Source: Pyrenopolyporus hunteri (Eukaryota; Ascomycota; Sordariomycetes; Xylariales; Hypoxylaceae). From it: DNA of 64,000 bases. The stretch is taken from assembly GCA_902806595.1 (NCBI GenBank), contig CADCXC010000037.1, forward strand, positions 806,001 to 870,000. The letters are read 5' to 3'. Both the position numbers and the translations under genes were made by a program. Numbering within the stretch: the first letter of the stretch is position 1; each line of letters opens with the position of its first letter. Below the pieces are notes generated by a model. The model was not told where the DNA came from, ran no database searches, and worked only from the letters and a program-made list of their open reading frames with translations. Below are positions 13,501 through 25,100 of the stretch, piece by piece.

Positions 13501-14353
13501 CCTGACATAGCTGGAAGATCTGCGAGAATTCGTTGCACATGGTAGTCTTCAGGTTTCTAGTCTTGGCCGAAGTCATCTGCTCGGCCGAGTAGTCGAAGAC
13601 TTCTTCGGAGAGAAGGCGAAGGATAATCATGTTGTTTTCGCAGATTGATAGGTTCGATCGGCAAGACGATATGATCTCATTGATGAAGGTCGGCCAGTTG
13701 TGCGGCCATTCTTGCTTTAGGATGGAGACTAAAACTAGGTTCAGCTTGTTCAGAAGGGTACGCTCAGCCCTAAGAGACTCTTCTGTGCTGGAGGCCTGGA
13801 GGATGAAGTTCACAACGAAGTTGCGAATGCCTGCGGTATGGGTTAGTTACTGGTAGCCTATCGTGATATTGTTTTCGCGGGGCGAGGCTGCGGACCTAGA
13901 CATTGTTCTCGGGGCAAAACCTTCCATCTTGTCATGATAACATTATCCAGGATCTGAAGTCCGAGATCTGCAACCTGTTAGCCCTCTGCCGGATACCTCT
14001 CGTATTGTGGAACTAGCGCGGCGTACACTTTGTCTGCGGGTGTCTCGACTCGGCGAGGATCTTATCAACGAGAAGCCAAGCGTCCGGATCCTCTTTAAAC
14101 TATTCGCCGTACACATTAGTTTCAACAAAAGAGCGTAGGGTGCATGGCGCATCGCTTACCTGGTTCAACGCGGTTTGGGCAGCTTTTTGCTGAAGGCGGG
14201 GAAGACGTAAGTGTTAGTAGCTCAGCTTCGCGAACGCATGGGCAATTTTTAAGACATGGCCAAAGCATCAGAACGATCAAAACTAACCTGTTCTCCACGG
14301 CCTTCATAGAAGGACTGGACCATCAGGTCCAGCTCCGGAATCGAGGGCGCCAT
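10567..14353 (-). CDS. xpo1: Exportin-1 (Crm1), nuclear export receptor
   Basis: Ten exons: 14353-14288, 14189-14160, 14099-14027, 13967-13896, 13830-13109, 13056-12294, 12240-11770, 11716-11487, 11432-10867 and 10810-10567. All phases agree and give 1078 residues, the normal Crm1 length. The protein is a HEAT-repeat karyopherin that binds leucine-rich export signals with Ran-GTP and carries proteins and ribosomal subunits out of the nucleus. Landmarks: LDLMVQSFYEG near the start, LGLQILDNVIMTRWK, WPHNWPTFI, the strongly conserved central block CWAIGSISLAMNEE to VGQYPRFLKAHWKFL, and EDQVPIIMQNVFECTL in the C-terminal half. The residue corresponding to the leptomycin-reactive cysteine of sensitive species is Thr525 (in LLGLTEQKRG). 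Four very short 5' exons are followed by long ones. Intron 4 has an unusual donor (GTCCGC). Essential housekeeping gene. Confidence 0.97.
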
Positions 14354-16482
14354 GGTAATTTTGGTGGCGGGGAAGGACGAGGTAGGCTACGCGCCTCGCT
14401 TCAAATGCGTGTCGAAATAAAAATCAATGAGTTGGTTAGTTGGTGTATATGTCGAGGTTTGAATATGGCGGGTGCGGATTAAGAAGACCGCGCAGCGAAA
14501 AGGCTACTAGAGATGGGTTAGAGAGGGTGGCGCAGGTTGGGGAGTGGAAGAGGAAGAGGATGTGTCGACAGGTTTAGTATGTTGTAGAGGTAGGGGAAGA
14601 AAAAATAGGTATCACCAGAATTCAAAGAAGAGGCAGCAAGTGACGGGCCCGTGAGATGATAGCGGCTGCTTCGTACTAAACTCTGGTGGTGGGGTTTGGG
14701 GGGGTTATGGAGCTTGGTCCATAGGTACCGCCTGGATAGGTAGAGGTATGTACCTAGGTATGGAAGCTACCAGGTACCTTAATTGCGTAGATAGGTAGGC
14801 GGATACCTAAGAAGGCACGATATATTGCTGTAGCACAGCAAGTACCCAGGTACCTATGAGGGGTTGCCTCATGCACCCACGCATTCCCTGCCGTGCACTC
14901 GCCTGGTAGGTAACGTATGCGGAGGCTGGGACGTTAGGTATTATACTTCTACCTATTACCAAGGTACCGTAAGTAGAGGCTGAAATTTATTGTTAGCAGG
15001 CATTCAAAGAGCGCCAATCATGTGCCAAGAAATCTAATTATGTCACCGATCCGCGGGCACGCAAGGCTTCTGAAATAAGGAAGGATGAATAAGGAGAGAA
15101 CTTACTGGCCAACCTAGATTATTTTCACCCCCCCCAATTTTGCGTTAAAGCTTTGGGTATCGTGCTTCGAGGTTGGGTCAAGTGTGCAGGAGAAAGACAA
15201 AAAGAGCTCAGGTTGTGACGTCGACTTGCCAAAACGGGCCGCGGGAACGAGGGGTTCCAACGTGAGTTGTAAGTTGTTGAGTTGTAAATACCTAGCGCAT
15301 ATATGTAAGGCGACGGCCTAGATACCTAGGTACCTACATACGCATATACTTACTGAGGTACGTATATGGGTACCTAGGTAGCGCCTAGCATTTAGGTACC
15401 CAGGTATTGTACATAGGGTAACGCGGGACGACACGATCGTACAAAATACAAAATACTTACACACCTTGAAAATAGCCCGGCTTGGCTAAGAGGATGGCTT
15501 CAGAAGTCAGTTTGAAAAAAGCTCACCGCTGCTTCTCATTTGAAAATAATTTTTTTTTACGTCGATGCTGTGCACACTCCACCTCTTATTAATCATGTCT
15601 TGTAGTGGCGTACTTGAGAAGTTGCTGTGTGTAACCTCAGAATACCAGATACTTATACCTACACGTAGGAGGTAACACGTAGGAGGTAGGAGGCAGGCTA
15701 CTGGTACCTCCGCCCCTGCCTGCCTTAGGTAGTATATTTGATATTTGTTCTTGGTACTGCAGTTGAGAAACACTTAATGGCCAACTGCTTATTTTATGGG
15801 CTCTTGAATGTTGTATCTTAGAGTACTGGCGACCCATTGTCCCGATTCGGCGGTACCGAGCAGTTAAATACTTGTCTCTTGCTTCTCAATATTCTCTTTT
15901 TTAGACCCCCCGAACCCGTCGCAACCACGACTACCATCTTGCTATTTCCAGATGAAAGAAAAATCGTCTAACGATAGACTCACGACATTACCCGCGCTTG
16001 CGATTCACGAACTGACCGCTAGGTCTATGGGAAAAGCTAGATCCTTCGGCTTCTCCAATTCCATGCTTATGTTGCATCATCTTCGACGTAAGTTCCCGTT
16101 GATAATGATATATTCTAGCTTCTCCTATGTGTCAAGGCGAGAAGGGGGGAGAATAAGGTTGTCAAAATTTGACATGGCTAGAAAAAAGTTGTGTTAATAT
16201 TTCATCGAATAAAGCGACTCCCATCTGCTATGCTTAGACACATTTTTCCCCTCTTCCCATTTCCAGAGCTGTGGAACCTCTAGTCTATCCCCATTTTATG
16301 GAATAGTTACACTGTGTTCTTTTCCGTATCATCCGGCCCGGAATTTGAGCAGGAAAAGCTATGTTTGTCACCTGATCAATTCAAAATTTCCCCGACAATG
16401 GTTGCTATGAAAAGTAAGCACAGCCCTTTCGTGTCGGTCTTAAGACATTCTCAGATTCCTCCGAACTGAGTATGTAGAGCCC
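14354..16482. other. Intergenic region upstream of exportin
   Basis: 2.1 kb containing the xpo1 promoter and 5' UTR on the left and the aminotransferase 3' flank on the right. It is dense in TACCTA/TAGGTA words (14720-14960 and 15300-15420), including one exact TAGGTACCTA at 15327-15336. Open frames at 15637-15837 (-) and 15952-16197 (+) have no recognisable similarity or splice context and are not called as genes. Confidence 0.5.
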
Positions 16483-18020
16483 TTATGCTTTCTGGTACCC
16501 GCAGTCAGCTAGCCCGCTCTTCAACGCAGCGATGGCTTTGTCAATGTCAGTCCTCGTCGGATCGGTCTGTCATAATTAGCATCTGTGCTCTTCGAGTGCT
16601 TGTAGAGATATAGATATAACCAAATATCGTAAAACATACCACGCTGACGCCCATGTGTCCGAAGCGCACATATTTAGCGGCAATTTCCCTATGAATGCCG
16701 CCAGCAAAGATTACACCACTCTTTGCGAGCTTCGGGAGTAGGTCGGTAGCTTTGACAGTTTCGGGCAGGTAGATGGCGGTCATGCCGTGGGCCTGGTCGT
16801 CCGGGTTGGCTGCTACCTGTTTTAATCCTAACTCTGCCACGGCATTCTTGATCTTATCCGATACTTCCCGATGTCTAGCGAACCTGTCGGAAAGAGGCTT
16901 GGCGACGATCTGGCTTAGCGCTGTGTGGAGAGCATGGATAAGTTGTGGTGACGGGGTTGCGAAATATGACGGTTTCTTTGCTTCGTAGTTTTGCATGACT
17001 ATGCAACAGATTAGCATCTGCCAACGTCGCCCTCTAGGGCGTCGGGGCCAAGGGCATACTAGGTGTCCAATTCTTCATTGAGGCGAAGTAGGACGCGGGT
17101 GGACTCTTTCTCGCCTTAAAAGCGTCCATTGCCTTGCCGCTGAACATCGATATGGACAGGCCTGCGGGACAGCCGATAGCCTTCTGACTTGCCGTTATCA
17201 CCCCGTCAAGCTTCCATGCGTCGAAGTCGATCTCCTCGCTAGCCACGCTGCATACACCATCGACAATAAGCAGGGTGTCCGGCGAGACACTCTGGACTGT
17301 CTCGGATAGCTTCTTGAGCTCGCTCAGTACACCTGTCGACGTGTCGACGTGCGTTACTGTGACCGCCTTATACTTCTTACTCTTCAATGCCTTCTCGATT
17401 TCGGGTAATTGCGGTCGACTACCGACGGGCGCCTTGAGGAGGTCGACGTTAGCGCCGTAGATCTTGAGACAGTCGGCGAAGCCGTCGCTAAAGTATCCGG
17501 TGCTAAGAACTAGAACATCTTCACCAGGTTCGATGAGATTGGCCGCCACCAAGTCCCAGCCTAGCGTACCCGATCCCGAGATAACGAAGGGTTGTGATGA
17601 CGGCGAGGTGGTCTGGAAAAGCTTGCGAAGCATAGACAAGGCCTCGCCAAACGTAGCAACGAAGGCCGGTCCAACATGGGACTCGCTGGTTACGGCATGT
17701 TAGAGAGAACCCTTACCATGAGCGAGCGCGTGCTGGACACAGGATTTCGTTACCAACCTATAATGGCTCATGGACTGTAAGACGGCATCGTCAAACTCAA
17801 TGGGGCCCGGGATGAGCAGTGTGGGATGTTCCGGTTGAGACGACATATTGGCAGACGGCGAGGAAGAAATGCTACGGGGTTGGGTAGAGGGAAGAGAGAT
17901 ATTACTCGGAAAGCTAGGATTGGCGGGGGACTGGGCGGCACCTAATAAGTGTCGCGATATAATCGAGACGCGGGCTGCGGGGTTCGAAGCGAAAGTTGTT
18001 CTGAGTAGACGGTGGGGCAT
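16483..18020 (-). CDS. agx1: Alanine-glyoxylate aminotransferase (AGXT/Agx1 family)
   Basis: Four exons: 18020-17758, 17685-17060, 16998-16640 and 16566-16483, with consistent phases, giving 443 residues. It is a class V, PLP-dependent transaminase that converts glyoxylate and alanine to glycine and pyruvate. The PLP lysine is Lys256 in ASQKAIGCP; LLIVDGVCSVASEEI contains the cofactor-binding aspartate, and the N-terminal LLIPGPIEF motif is family-typical. The first ATG (18020) adds about 58 residues rich in Arg, Ser and Ala and poor in acidic residues (MPHRLLRTTF...), like a mitochondrial presequence. A second in-frame ATG at 17846 (MSSQPEHP) lies just before the start of family similarity. 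The C-terminus (YQKA) is not a clear PTS1 signal. Divergent from vps29 across 1.2 kb. Confidence 0.93.
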
Positions 18021-19239
18021 GTCGCCGACCACCGCTCCGGCGGCGCTCCGTAGGTACAGGTATGTGTCTTACTGAGTAAGCCAGGTTTTGGTGCTCCTTA
18101 CAGGTGAGCCTGGTACCTAACTGTAATATAGGGTTAGGTAGTCGGCCCTAGCTGCGCTTGAACTGAGTCGTAAGGGACCGCCTACGTCGAGAGGACCGAA
18201 TGATATGGTAATCCTTGGAGCGTCTTATAAAAAGTATTTCCAAGTAAAATACACCCAAGCACCAAAGTCTAACAAGTCTAATAAAAGGAAAGGGCGCGCC
18301 CAGTTGCTCTGCAATCAAATCTCCCTACCAAGTATTACCTGACAGAAGCACAAGAAACGTGAAAAGACGGGCGTCAGGGGAATATATGGGATTTTTATTA
18401 GTTATCTCGTAATCTCTATAGGTAGGTACCTAGGTAGGTAAAGTACCCTTAGACTAAGCTGCCCCCCACTATTAGCAGTTAGCATAGACTATATCCCTTA
18501 TAGTAAGCGTGGCTACCCTCTATATACGAAATAAACCCGATGGATATATTAAGTTCAGCTCTTGCTAGGGAAGTAAAGGGGTCTCCGTCTTCGGCCTCTT
18601 GCCGTTTGATCCGTGGCTATACGTACCGCCCTACCTAGTTGACAAACAGATTCGGAGAGGAAATGCGTGGTTGGAGATTAATGCTTCGTACCTAAGGTAC
18701 TTAAGGTTAGGTACATCTTAAGCTGATCTCATCTTATTAGGTAATCTGCTGCATCTACATCAGTACCTGAATCATCAATCTTGGTGCTGCAGGTGTTCCG
18801 CAGGTGACGGGAGCTACGGGGTTAGATTAGATAGGTACGTACTGATAGTCTAGATACATGTAGCTTGGAAATGCGGGGCCCCTGAAAGCTCCCATCGTCC
18901 CTGAGTTTAACGTCAGCCTTGCAGGTCTGAGGATAGCTTCAATACGTCCTCGAACGCCTAACCACCTTATTTCGTTGACATGTGATCACACATCTCATAT
19001 GACTTCGCTCAGGTATTAGGACTCGATAGGACCATCTCCGCAATCTCGACAAACGCCTAGCCTCGACCACCTCGAATTACGCTACTCCGCGCATCTCGAA
19101 CCGCCGTGTCCCGCCCGTACGCGTGTACACATCCCTATTCCGCGACCAGACTACCGATTCCGCCCCTCACCGAGCTAGACGTAGAGCGAACGCCCCTAAT
19201 ATAATCAGGGGATCCTAAATTCGTATAAGCTCGGCACCA
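18021..19239. other. Intergenic region between agx1 and vps29 (divergent promoters)
   Basis: 1.2 kb with no gene. It serves both the minus-strand aminotransferase and the plus-strand vps29. It contains an exact TAGGTACCTA at 18423-18432 and further TAGGTA/TACCTA words up to about 18840. The 200 bp before the vps29 start are C/T-rich, as is common in fungal 5' UTRs. Confidence 0.5.
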
Positions 19240-20046
19240 ATGGCCTTCCTTATCCTCGTAATCGGGGACCTGCACATCCCCGACCGCGCTCTCGACATAC
19301 CGCAAAAGGCACGCCGCCTGTCCCTTTCCTCCTCTCTTCTCTCCTAAATCCCTTCCTAGGCGGCACCGCTAGCTAACCCTCCGCGCCCCCCCTCGTAGTT
19401 CAAGAAGCTCCTCTCGCCCGGCAAGATCGGGCAGACGCTGTGCCTGGGCAACCTGACGGACAAGCACACGTACGAGTACCTGCGGTCGATCGCGCCGGAC
19501 CTGAAGATCGTGAAGGGGCGGTTCGACGTGGAGGCGACGTCGCTGCCGCTGTCGCAGGTGGTCACGCACGGGTCGCTGCGCATCGGCTTCGTCGAGGGCT
19601 TCACGCTCGTGTCCACCGAGCCCGACCTGCTCCTCGCCGAGGCCAACAAGCTCGACGTCGACGTCCTCTGCTGGGGCGGCACCCACCGCTTCGACGCCTT
19701 CGAGTACATGGACAAGTTCTTCGTCAACCCCGGCAGCGCCACCGGCGCCTACACCACCGGCTGGACCAAGGAGGGCGAGGAGATGGTGCCTAGCTTTTGC
19801 TTGATGGATGTGAGTACTTCCCTTCGTACATGCGCCGTGGGCAGGGGAAAGAGATTTCCCGGATAGAACGGTAGATGGCTTACTCGGCCGAAATATGTAC
19901 TAACGACGAGTTAATTATAGGTCCAAGGGATATCGCTTACGCTCTACGTATACCAGCTGCGGAAAGACGAGAACGGGGTGGAGAACGTCGCCGTCGAGAA
20001 GGTCACATATACAAAACCTGTAGAACCCACAGGAGGGTCGTCGTAA
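19240..20046 (+). CDS. vps29: Vps29, retromer subunit
   Basis: Three exons: 19240-19308, 19399-19809 and 19921-20046, giving 201 residues. Vps29 has a metallophosphoesterase-like fold and sits in the cargo-selective retromer trimer (Vps26-Vps29-Vps35) that returns receptors from endosomes to the Golgi. The protein begins MAFLILVIGDLHIP, with GDLH matching the first metal-site motif, and continues with LSPGKIGQTLCLGNLTD, VTHGSLRIGFVEGF and CWGGTHRFDAFE; the end (KVTYTKP) is typical. Exon 1 ends with PQK, and the next codons of the family (FKKLL) begin at 19399. The only phase-compatible donor is GC at 19309, so the first intron (90 bp, acceptor CGTAG, branch-like GCTAAC) is a GC-AG intron. The second exon is strikingly GC-rich at wobble positions compared with neighbouring genes. 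Tail-to-tail with sgo1. Confidence 0.96.
19309..19398 (+). other. vps29: Non-canonical GC-AG intron in vps29
   Basis: The exon ends CAAAAG and the intron begins GCACGC; it ends CCTCGTAG. The nearest downstream GT (in CCTGTCCC) would put the next exon out of frame. Conservation of the PQK-FKKLLSPGK junction supports this boundary. Confidence 0.8.
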
Positions 20047-20403
20047 TCATTAGAAGCGAATGTCTAGATCAACAACTACCCCAAACATCATCAAGCGAAC
20101 TAGATGTATTTTCACGATAAACTAGGAATAGGCCTTGCCTATTCTAGCCTTGGCCAATGATATAATCACCGTTGTGAATCAATCAATCAACAAAACAAAG
20201 CCTTGATTTGGTATCCTGGGATATACCGGAAGTACCCCCCTGAGGTATGTCTGTCTGTACACCGAACGCCGTGAAGATGAGGGATGCAGAGAGATTCTAC
20301 ACCCACTACTACTTTGTGATGAATCAATATACAAACTCCTTAAAAACACCAAACGCTTAAACGAGCGCGCGAATCGTCATCATGGTGCAGTAGGGCCCTT
20401 TTT
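20047..20403. other. Short convergent intergenic region (vps29 / sgo1 3' ends)
   Basis: 357 bp separating two stop codons on opposite strands. It holds both 3' UTRs; AATCAATCAATCAAC is near 20176. No gene. Confidence 0.6.
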
Positions 20404-22720
20404 TCATAACATCATGCTCCTCCGCCTCATGGACGCCCGATCCCGCGCGGACATATCCGTGTCTGCAGGAGAGGAACTGCTTAAGCTGTCCCCTTCCATG
20501 GAACTATCATGTCCTGCGCTTTCTAGAGCCGCCTTCGATTCCTTCGACGCCGTCATGGTCGCGCGTCTAGTAGATCCTCCGTGTCTTTGTCCCTTCTCCT
20601 GGATTTGAGCTTTCTCTTCTGGCTCAAGATCCTCGCGAATCATTGACGATAATCGCCTCGATCTCGACTGTCTGGGCCCCTTAGCACCGCCTTTCTTGGT
20701 TGCCTCTTCTGACGTTGTTGTGTCATCTCTCGGCGACGAGGGGGCGAATTCGTAGACGTCCGCTCCATCTTTAAATATCTTCGCAACCTCGACTTCCCTC
20801 GCTGCGATCTCGTCCAAGCGGCGGTTGGTTGATCGGGAACCTGATTTAGAAGTAGTAATCTCGTCAGAAGGCGACGAGGACTCTGGATCAGTTGCTGCTG
20901 CTCCCTGGGCGGCAGTAGCCGATGCAGCCCTCTTTTTCCTGTCAGTTCCTGCGTTTGTTGGGAGGTCGTCCGCACGGGACGCTTTAGAGGTCTTCTGAGC
21001 CAGGGGACTAGCCATGACATCGGAAGATCCTGACGCGCTACGAGCCGAGGGTAGATCCTTCCATGGTCCCAGCTTCTCCTCCGACTTGGCCGCTGATGAA
21101 GGGCCAGACGAGGGGAAGTCTTCTTTCTTCGACTGACTAGTTCGTCGAATATGCTTGCCCTCACCTGCTACGGCATCAAACAGTTGCTTCGTAGGCCGCC
21201 TCATTTTGTCCCGAAGATTAGGCTCAGCATAACTGACGGCAGCTCGCGCTCTACGGCTGCCTCGTGATGTCTCCCTAGACGAGATATCGGTAGGAGGCGG
21301 CGTATCTCTTACTTCCTCCCTCGGTTCTGGTTCCGGGGTATCGGGTACCGCCAAGTTAGGCACCGCAGAAAGCGTCTCGGTCTCGATTTCTACATCCGCA
21401 ACTGATACCGGCTGCGGAGACTCGGGGGCAGGTATCTCAACTGGCGTAGAATTCTTTTCTTTAGGGTCGTCCTTTGTAATCTCTTCCATGGCCGGAGGCT
21501 TCGAAGCCTTTTTCGGGGACTTGATATGCTCGTTTGTACTCTTGGCACCCAAGGGTTTTCTTTGGGCTACCGTGCTGGCGGATTTTTCTCGCGCATCTCT
21601 TCGGTTTGAGGGAAGCTTAATTGGTCTGTTAAGGGGCCGGGCCTTAATCCCAGCTGTCTTCTCCAGTTGATCTTTCCCTACTGTGGTTGTTTGAGCTGAT
21701 GGCCTGGAAACCACAGTATTCTCTTTCTCGTCCTCATCTCTCAACTTCCTCTTCAAATTGGCCTTAACAATTTGGCTATTCGGTTGAGCCTCAGTTGGCG
21801 CAATTGGTTTTACTTCCGTCAACTCGATGTTCATTGCTGTTTCGTCATCAGCTAGCTGGTTGACCCTTTCGTCCTCCTTGGATGCCGGTGGTGGGCCTCG
21901 CTTAGTTTCGGGTTCGGACGACGCTTTCTCCAGGGAATCGTAGTCAGACTTGGACGTGTCGGACCTTGCGGGCAAATCAATCTTCACAGGATCCTCATCG
22001 ACAAAGCGCGACACCGGCGGGGGCCCGAGATCCGGAGAATCATCGTTGTCATCGACAACAGAGCGTAACGCAAGGATCTCGTCTCGGCTATAGAAACATT
22101 AGCATTATTATTTGCGATGTCCGGATGGCCTGATTCACCTTAATGTTTCTCGAGGACACGTTTTGTTCTCCCAAATAGGCGCTAATCTACCTTCCTGAAG
22201 AGCGGCGGCTTCCAAGTCCTTCATCGAGCCCATAGTGTCTCTCCTCTTCCATTCGGACATACTAGTGCGCCCGATACTAGACCTATGTCTTGCCTTCTTC
22301 GGCTCTCTTGGCGATCGGCTTTTCGGGATAGGCTCATGGCCTAAACTCGCAAGCATAGTCCCCCATTCTTCCAGCTGCGCTTCCATCTTCTCCTTGATCT
22401 CGAGGGCATGGTCGGCGATTCTCTGCGCTCGGCTGCCCTCTAACTCTGTTTTGAGATGCAAGATTTGCCCTCGGAGGTCGAGGTTCTCGGATAATAGGCG
22501 AACACATTCGTTCTCTAAGTTGCGTATTTTAAGGGACTGGGTTGAATTTATTCTGGCTATATCACGGTTTTGGCGTAAGAATTTTCTTCGCACTATATAG
22601 CGAGAGTTGTTAGTTGATATAGCCAGCAAGGAGCAGCTTCAGTTTTTGGGGGGAGGAGGGGGGAGACATACGCGTTTCTACGCTGTCTGTTGACACCATT
22701 GGCTCATTGAGTCGTGCCAT
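20404..22720 (-). CDS. sgo1: Shugoshin, centromeric cohesin protector
   Basis: Three exons: 22720-22672, 22592-22139 and 22087-20404, giving 728 residues. Shugoshin recruits PP2A to centromeres, protecting cohesin and helping to sense kinetochore tension. The N-terminal coiled coil follows MARLNEPMVSTDSVE and has the conserved RRKFLRQNRDIARINSTQSL, RIRNLE-like heptads and LLSENLDLR. The centre is long, low-complexity and charged. The C-terminal SGO box is SRRARAAVSYAEPNLRDKMR, which binds phosphorylated histone H2A in studied species. A conserved segment, GRLAPIWENKTCPRETL, spans a potential false donor (GTAGAT at about 22181), and reading through keeps the motif intact. Divergent from dad2, 775 bp away. 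Confidence 0.95.
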
Positions 22721-23495
22721 CGTAGAGACATGAGTTGGAAGAAATTCAAGATTATTGAGTATTTTAGCAGTAACCTGGAAGCCAAGTAACCATGTAAAGA
22801 GGGTCTTGTTAACAGCGAATGAGTCGTAGGATTTCTCGTTGAGCAACGGACGTGCAAAACAACAGATGGAGTTTGGTGAGGTGCGGTGAAAGAAAATCAA
22901 AAGTTTTTGGTCGACGAAATGAGCTGGCAAAGTACTTGTCTCCACAGCGGATGTCAACAAACTTCTAAATGGGGAATAGCACAGAAAGCTATGACCAATA
23001 ACTTTCAGACAGGGGTTGCCAAGCTAGCAGCCACATGTTCAACGTCACATTTGGACATTCATTGCACATGCAATTTTAGGTATCGATAAAACTTGTCGTC
23101 CACACCCACGAATAATACACGGTAGGCATTTACAATATTCGGATACCGTAGGGAAGTATTTGCCTGCTGGGGATTCTTTTGCGCCTGAATACCTGTCTTC
23201 GCTCTATTTGACCTCCAGTCGCTTCATGTTCTCCAACCCCAAGCCCTACTTTGCCCTGTATCTTAAATACTGAGGTACATTTCGCCCCGTCTTTTTGGGT
23301 TGTCGTACATGGTACATAGGTACCTACATACATGTAGGGCAAACTTCCACCTCCACCTCCCCCACCTCAAGCCTCTGCCGATTGGGTACTTCGCAGATAC
23401 ATCAACAGTCCATATAAAATTACAGTTACCTATCACCTACAGATCCGTACCTAATCTTTGGTTAGGTCAACTACTCTGATTATACTCCTATCACC
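22721..23495. promoter_or_regulatory. Shared divergent promoter region of sgo1 and dad2
   Basis: 775 bp between the start codons of two mitotic genes on opposite strands, with no other gene. It includes an exact TAGGTACCTA palindrome at 23317-23326 and a C-rich stretch just after it. No specific cell-cycle element is claimed; co-regulation is an inference from position only. Confidence 0.55.
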
Positions 23496-24088
23496 ATGGC
23501 ATTTTCCTCGCGCACGCTTCCAGGCCATCTGCGCCAAGGCTCCACCTCGAGCAATCCTGCTGCTCCATCTACAGGACAACCAAGTGCACTCGTTGCCCGG
23601 GTTAACGAAAAGAAAGCAGAACTTGAAAACTTGAAGGAGTTACGAGATCTTAGCGCGGCCGTAGCGGACCAGATGGAGGCTCTAGAACAGAAGCTTGCTA
23701 CTTTATCAGACGGAACCGAAGGTGCGCATCCCCAGATAGATAGATACTTAGGCATCTGCCTATGTTAACTCCGCCGGCTGACCTGAACGTGATAGCGATC
23801 GCAACAGTGTTAGGGAATTGGCATAATGTCCTCCGAGCTATAAATATGGCGTCAAGTATGTTCATATCTAGATGCATTGGAAGTGATTGTTGGAACTGCG
23901 GTATTAACGAATCTACAGCTAAACTACCAGCTCCACGAAATGCGGAGGGTGCTTCAGCAAACCCCCAAGAGGACACCCTCCCTCTACCACAAACTCTAGT
24001 CCGAATACCAACGGAGCATGCGCCAGCGCTACAAGCCCAGACCGAAGCCGCCCTGGAGAACGAACAGAATTCATCATCCATCGCTTGA
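23496..24088 (+). CDS. dad2: Dad2, DASH/Dam1 complex subunit
   Basis: Three exons: 23496-23721, 23796-23855 and 23919-24088, giving 151 residues. Dad2 is part of the DASH/Dam1 ring that couples kinetochores to microtubule ends in fungi. The recognisable core is a short coiled coil: SALVARVNEKKAELENLKEL, then ADQMEALEQKLATLSDGTE, then after the first intron VLGNWHNVLRAINMAS. The last exon carries KLPAPRN and LPQTLVRIPTEHAPALQAQ, a typical tail. The 60-nt middle exon is needed for the conserved NWHNVLRAI motif. The introns are GT-AG (donors GTGCGC and GTATGT). Divergent from shugoshin. Confidence 0.94.
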
Positions 24089-25061
24089 GAATGGGTAGTT
24101 GTATACCTAGAGATTCGTACGCCCTATTGGATGGGCACCCGAGAAAGATATCTTATAATGAGCAAACAGCACCTAATAGCAACTACCGCCGCACAGTAAC
24201 TACCTAGGTACCATTAGATGTCACGCCCAATCGTCAAAATTATGTCAGACTACCTAATCCGTACTTAAGTTATATCACTGATACACCTAGACTTCTAGGT
24301 AATTTGTGTTCATAAGGTCAGTTGTTGCAGTAGTGAGTCTGGGAATAGGAATTGGTGGAACGACTATGTACTGCCCCCCGTTTAAGGTTTCCGCAAGGGC
24401 GTCTTGACGGAATGAAGTGGGGAAGTTCGCGTCCAGATGCGCGTCAGATCGCGTCTCCTTACTAAGCCGTTGCTATGGAAGGAAAGATCTGACGTAGGGA
24501 ATAGGTACATAGACCCAAGGGACTCGATGGCACTAGCTCAGGATAAATCAATACATGCAATTTAAATGTCAAAGTGGCCGATCGAAGCTTCCAACAGCAC
24601 ATGGACCATTTAAATAATACGAACAGCAAGTACCTACCTAGGTACCTACCTAACGGATACTCGCTGTCGCAGCTTACACGTATGTACGGTGGGTAGGTAC
24701 CAGGTATCACTATACTTTTAGTCAAACTCCCCAAGAAAAAGAAAAACAAAAAAGCACCTCCCTAAGGAGGGGGATCTGTCTCACATCTACAACATTATAA
24801 TCATTCAACCCCAGACAGCATTAAAATTCAATTCCTCCAGACCATCCATTTGGATAGAAAAGTCTCAATAATTCTCTTGTTAATCTACAGGGAACGTATG
24901 AATCCCCACTACCACACTGCTCATCGGCGACCCCGTGCTCTCGTCGTCTCGGTTAGTGGTCTGGGGCTACCAGGTAATAAGTCTCATCAAACCCTTGCGT
25001 GCATTGGACCCCTGAGCAGTGCACCCCCAGCGGCCTCACTTTGGTCCCTCTCTACTATTGG
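24089..25061. other. Intergenic region upstream of the disordered-protein gene
   Basis: About 1 kb with no supported gene. It contains an exact TAGGTACCTA (24639-24648) within a run of TACCTA words. An open frame that would act as an overlapping upstream ORF starts at ATG 24897 and stops at 25126-25128, past the next gene's start codon. Confidence 0.5.
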
Positions 25062-25086
25062 CCAATCGTGGCCAATCGTGTCCAAT
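25057..25086. promoter_or_regulatory. Tandem array of three CCAAT boxes at 10-bp spacing
   Basis: CCAAT occurs at 25062-25066, 25072-25076 and 25082-25086, in a tandem repeat of GCCAATCGTG. An ATTGG at 25057-25061 makes the first copy a palindrome. CCAAT is bound by the Hap/NF-Y complex in fungi. The array ends only 14 bp before the first in-frame ATG of the downstream gene, which is unusually close. Confidence 0.6.
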
Positions 25087-25100
25087 CGAAAGCCAAAAAG

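Noticed and set aside
19369..19793. Long open frames on both strands over the vps29 second exon
   Set aside because: Shadows of a very GC-rich coding exon; only the Vps29 frame shows conserved protein.
22135..22186. Extra intron in shugoshin from a GTAGAT donor
   Set aside because: Removing it would delete the conserved GRLAPIWENKTCPRETL segment; reading through to the GTGAAT donor at 22138 keeps phase and motif.
24999..25100. Upstream extension of the 723-residue protein
   Set aside because: The open frame continues upstream but begins with GTG and contains no ATG; it overlaps the CCAAT array, so it is treated as promoter or 5' UTR.
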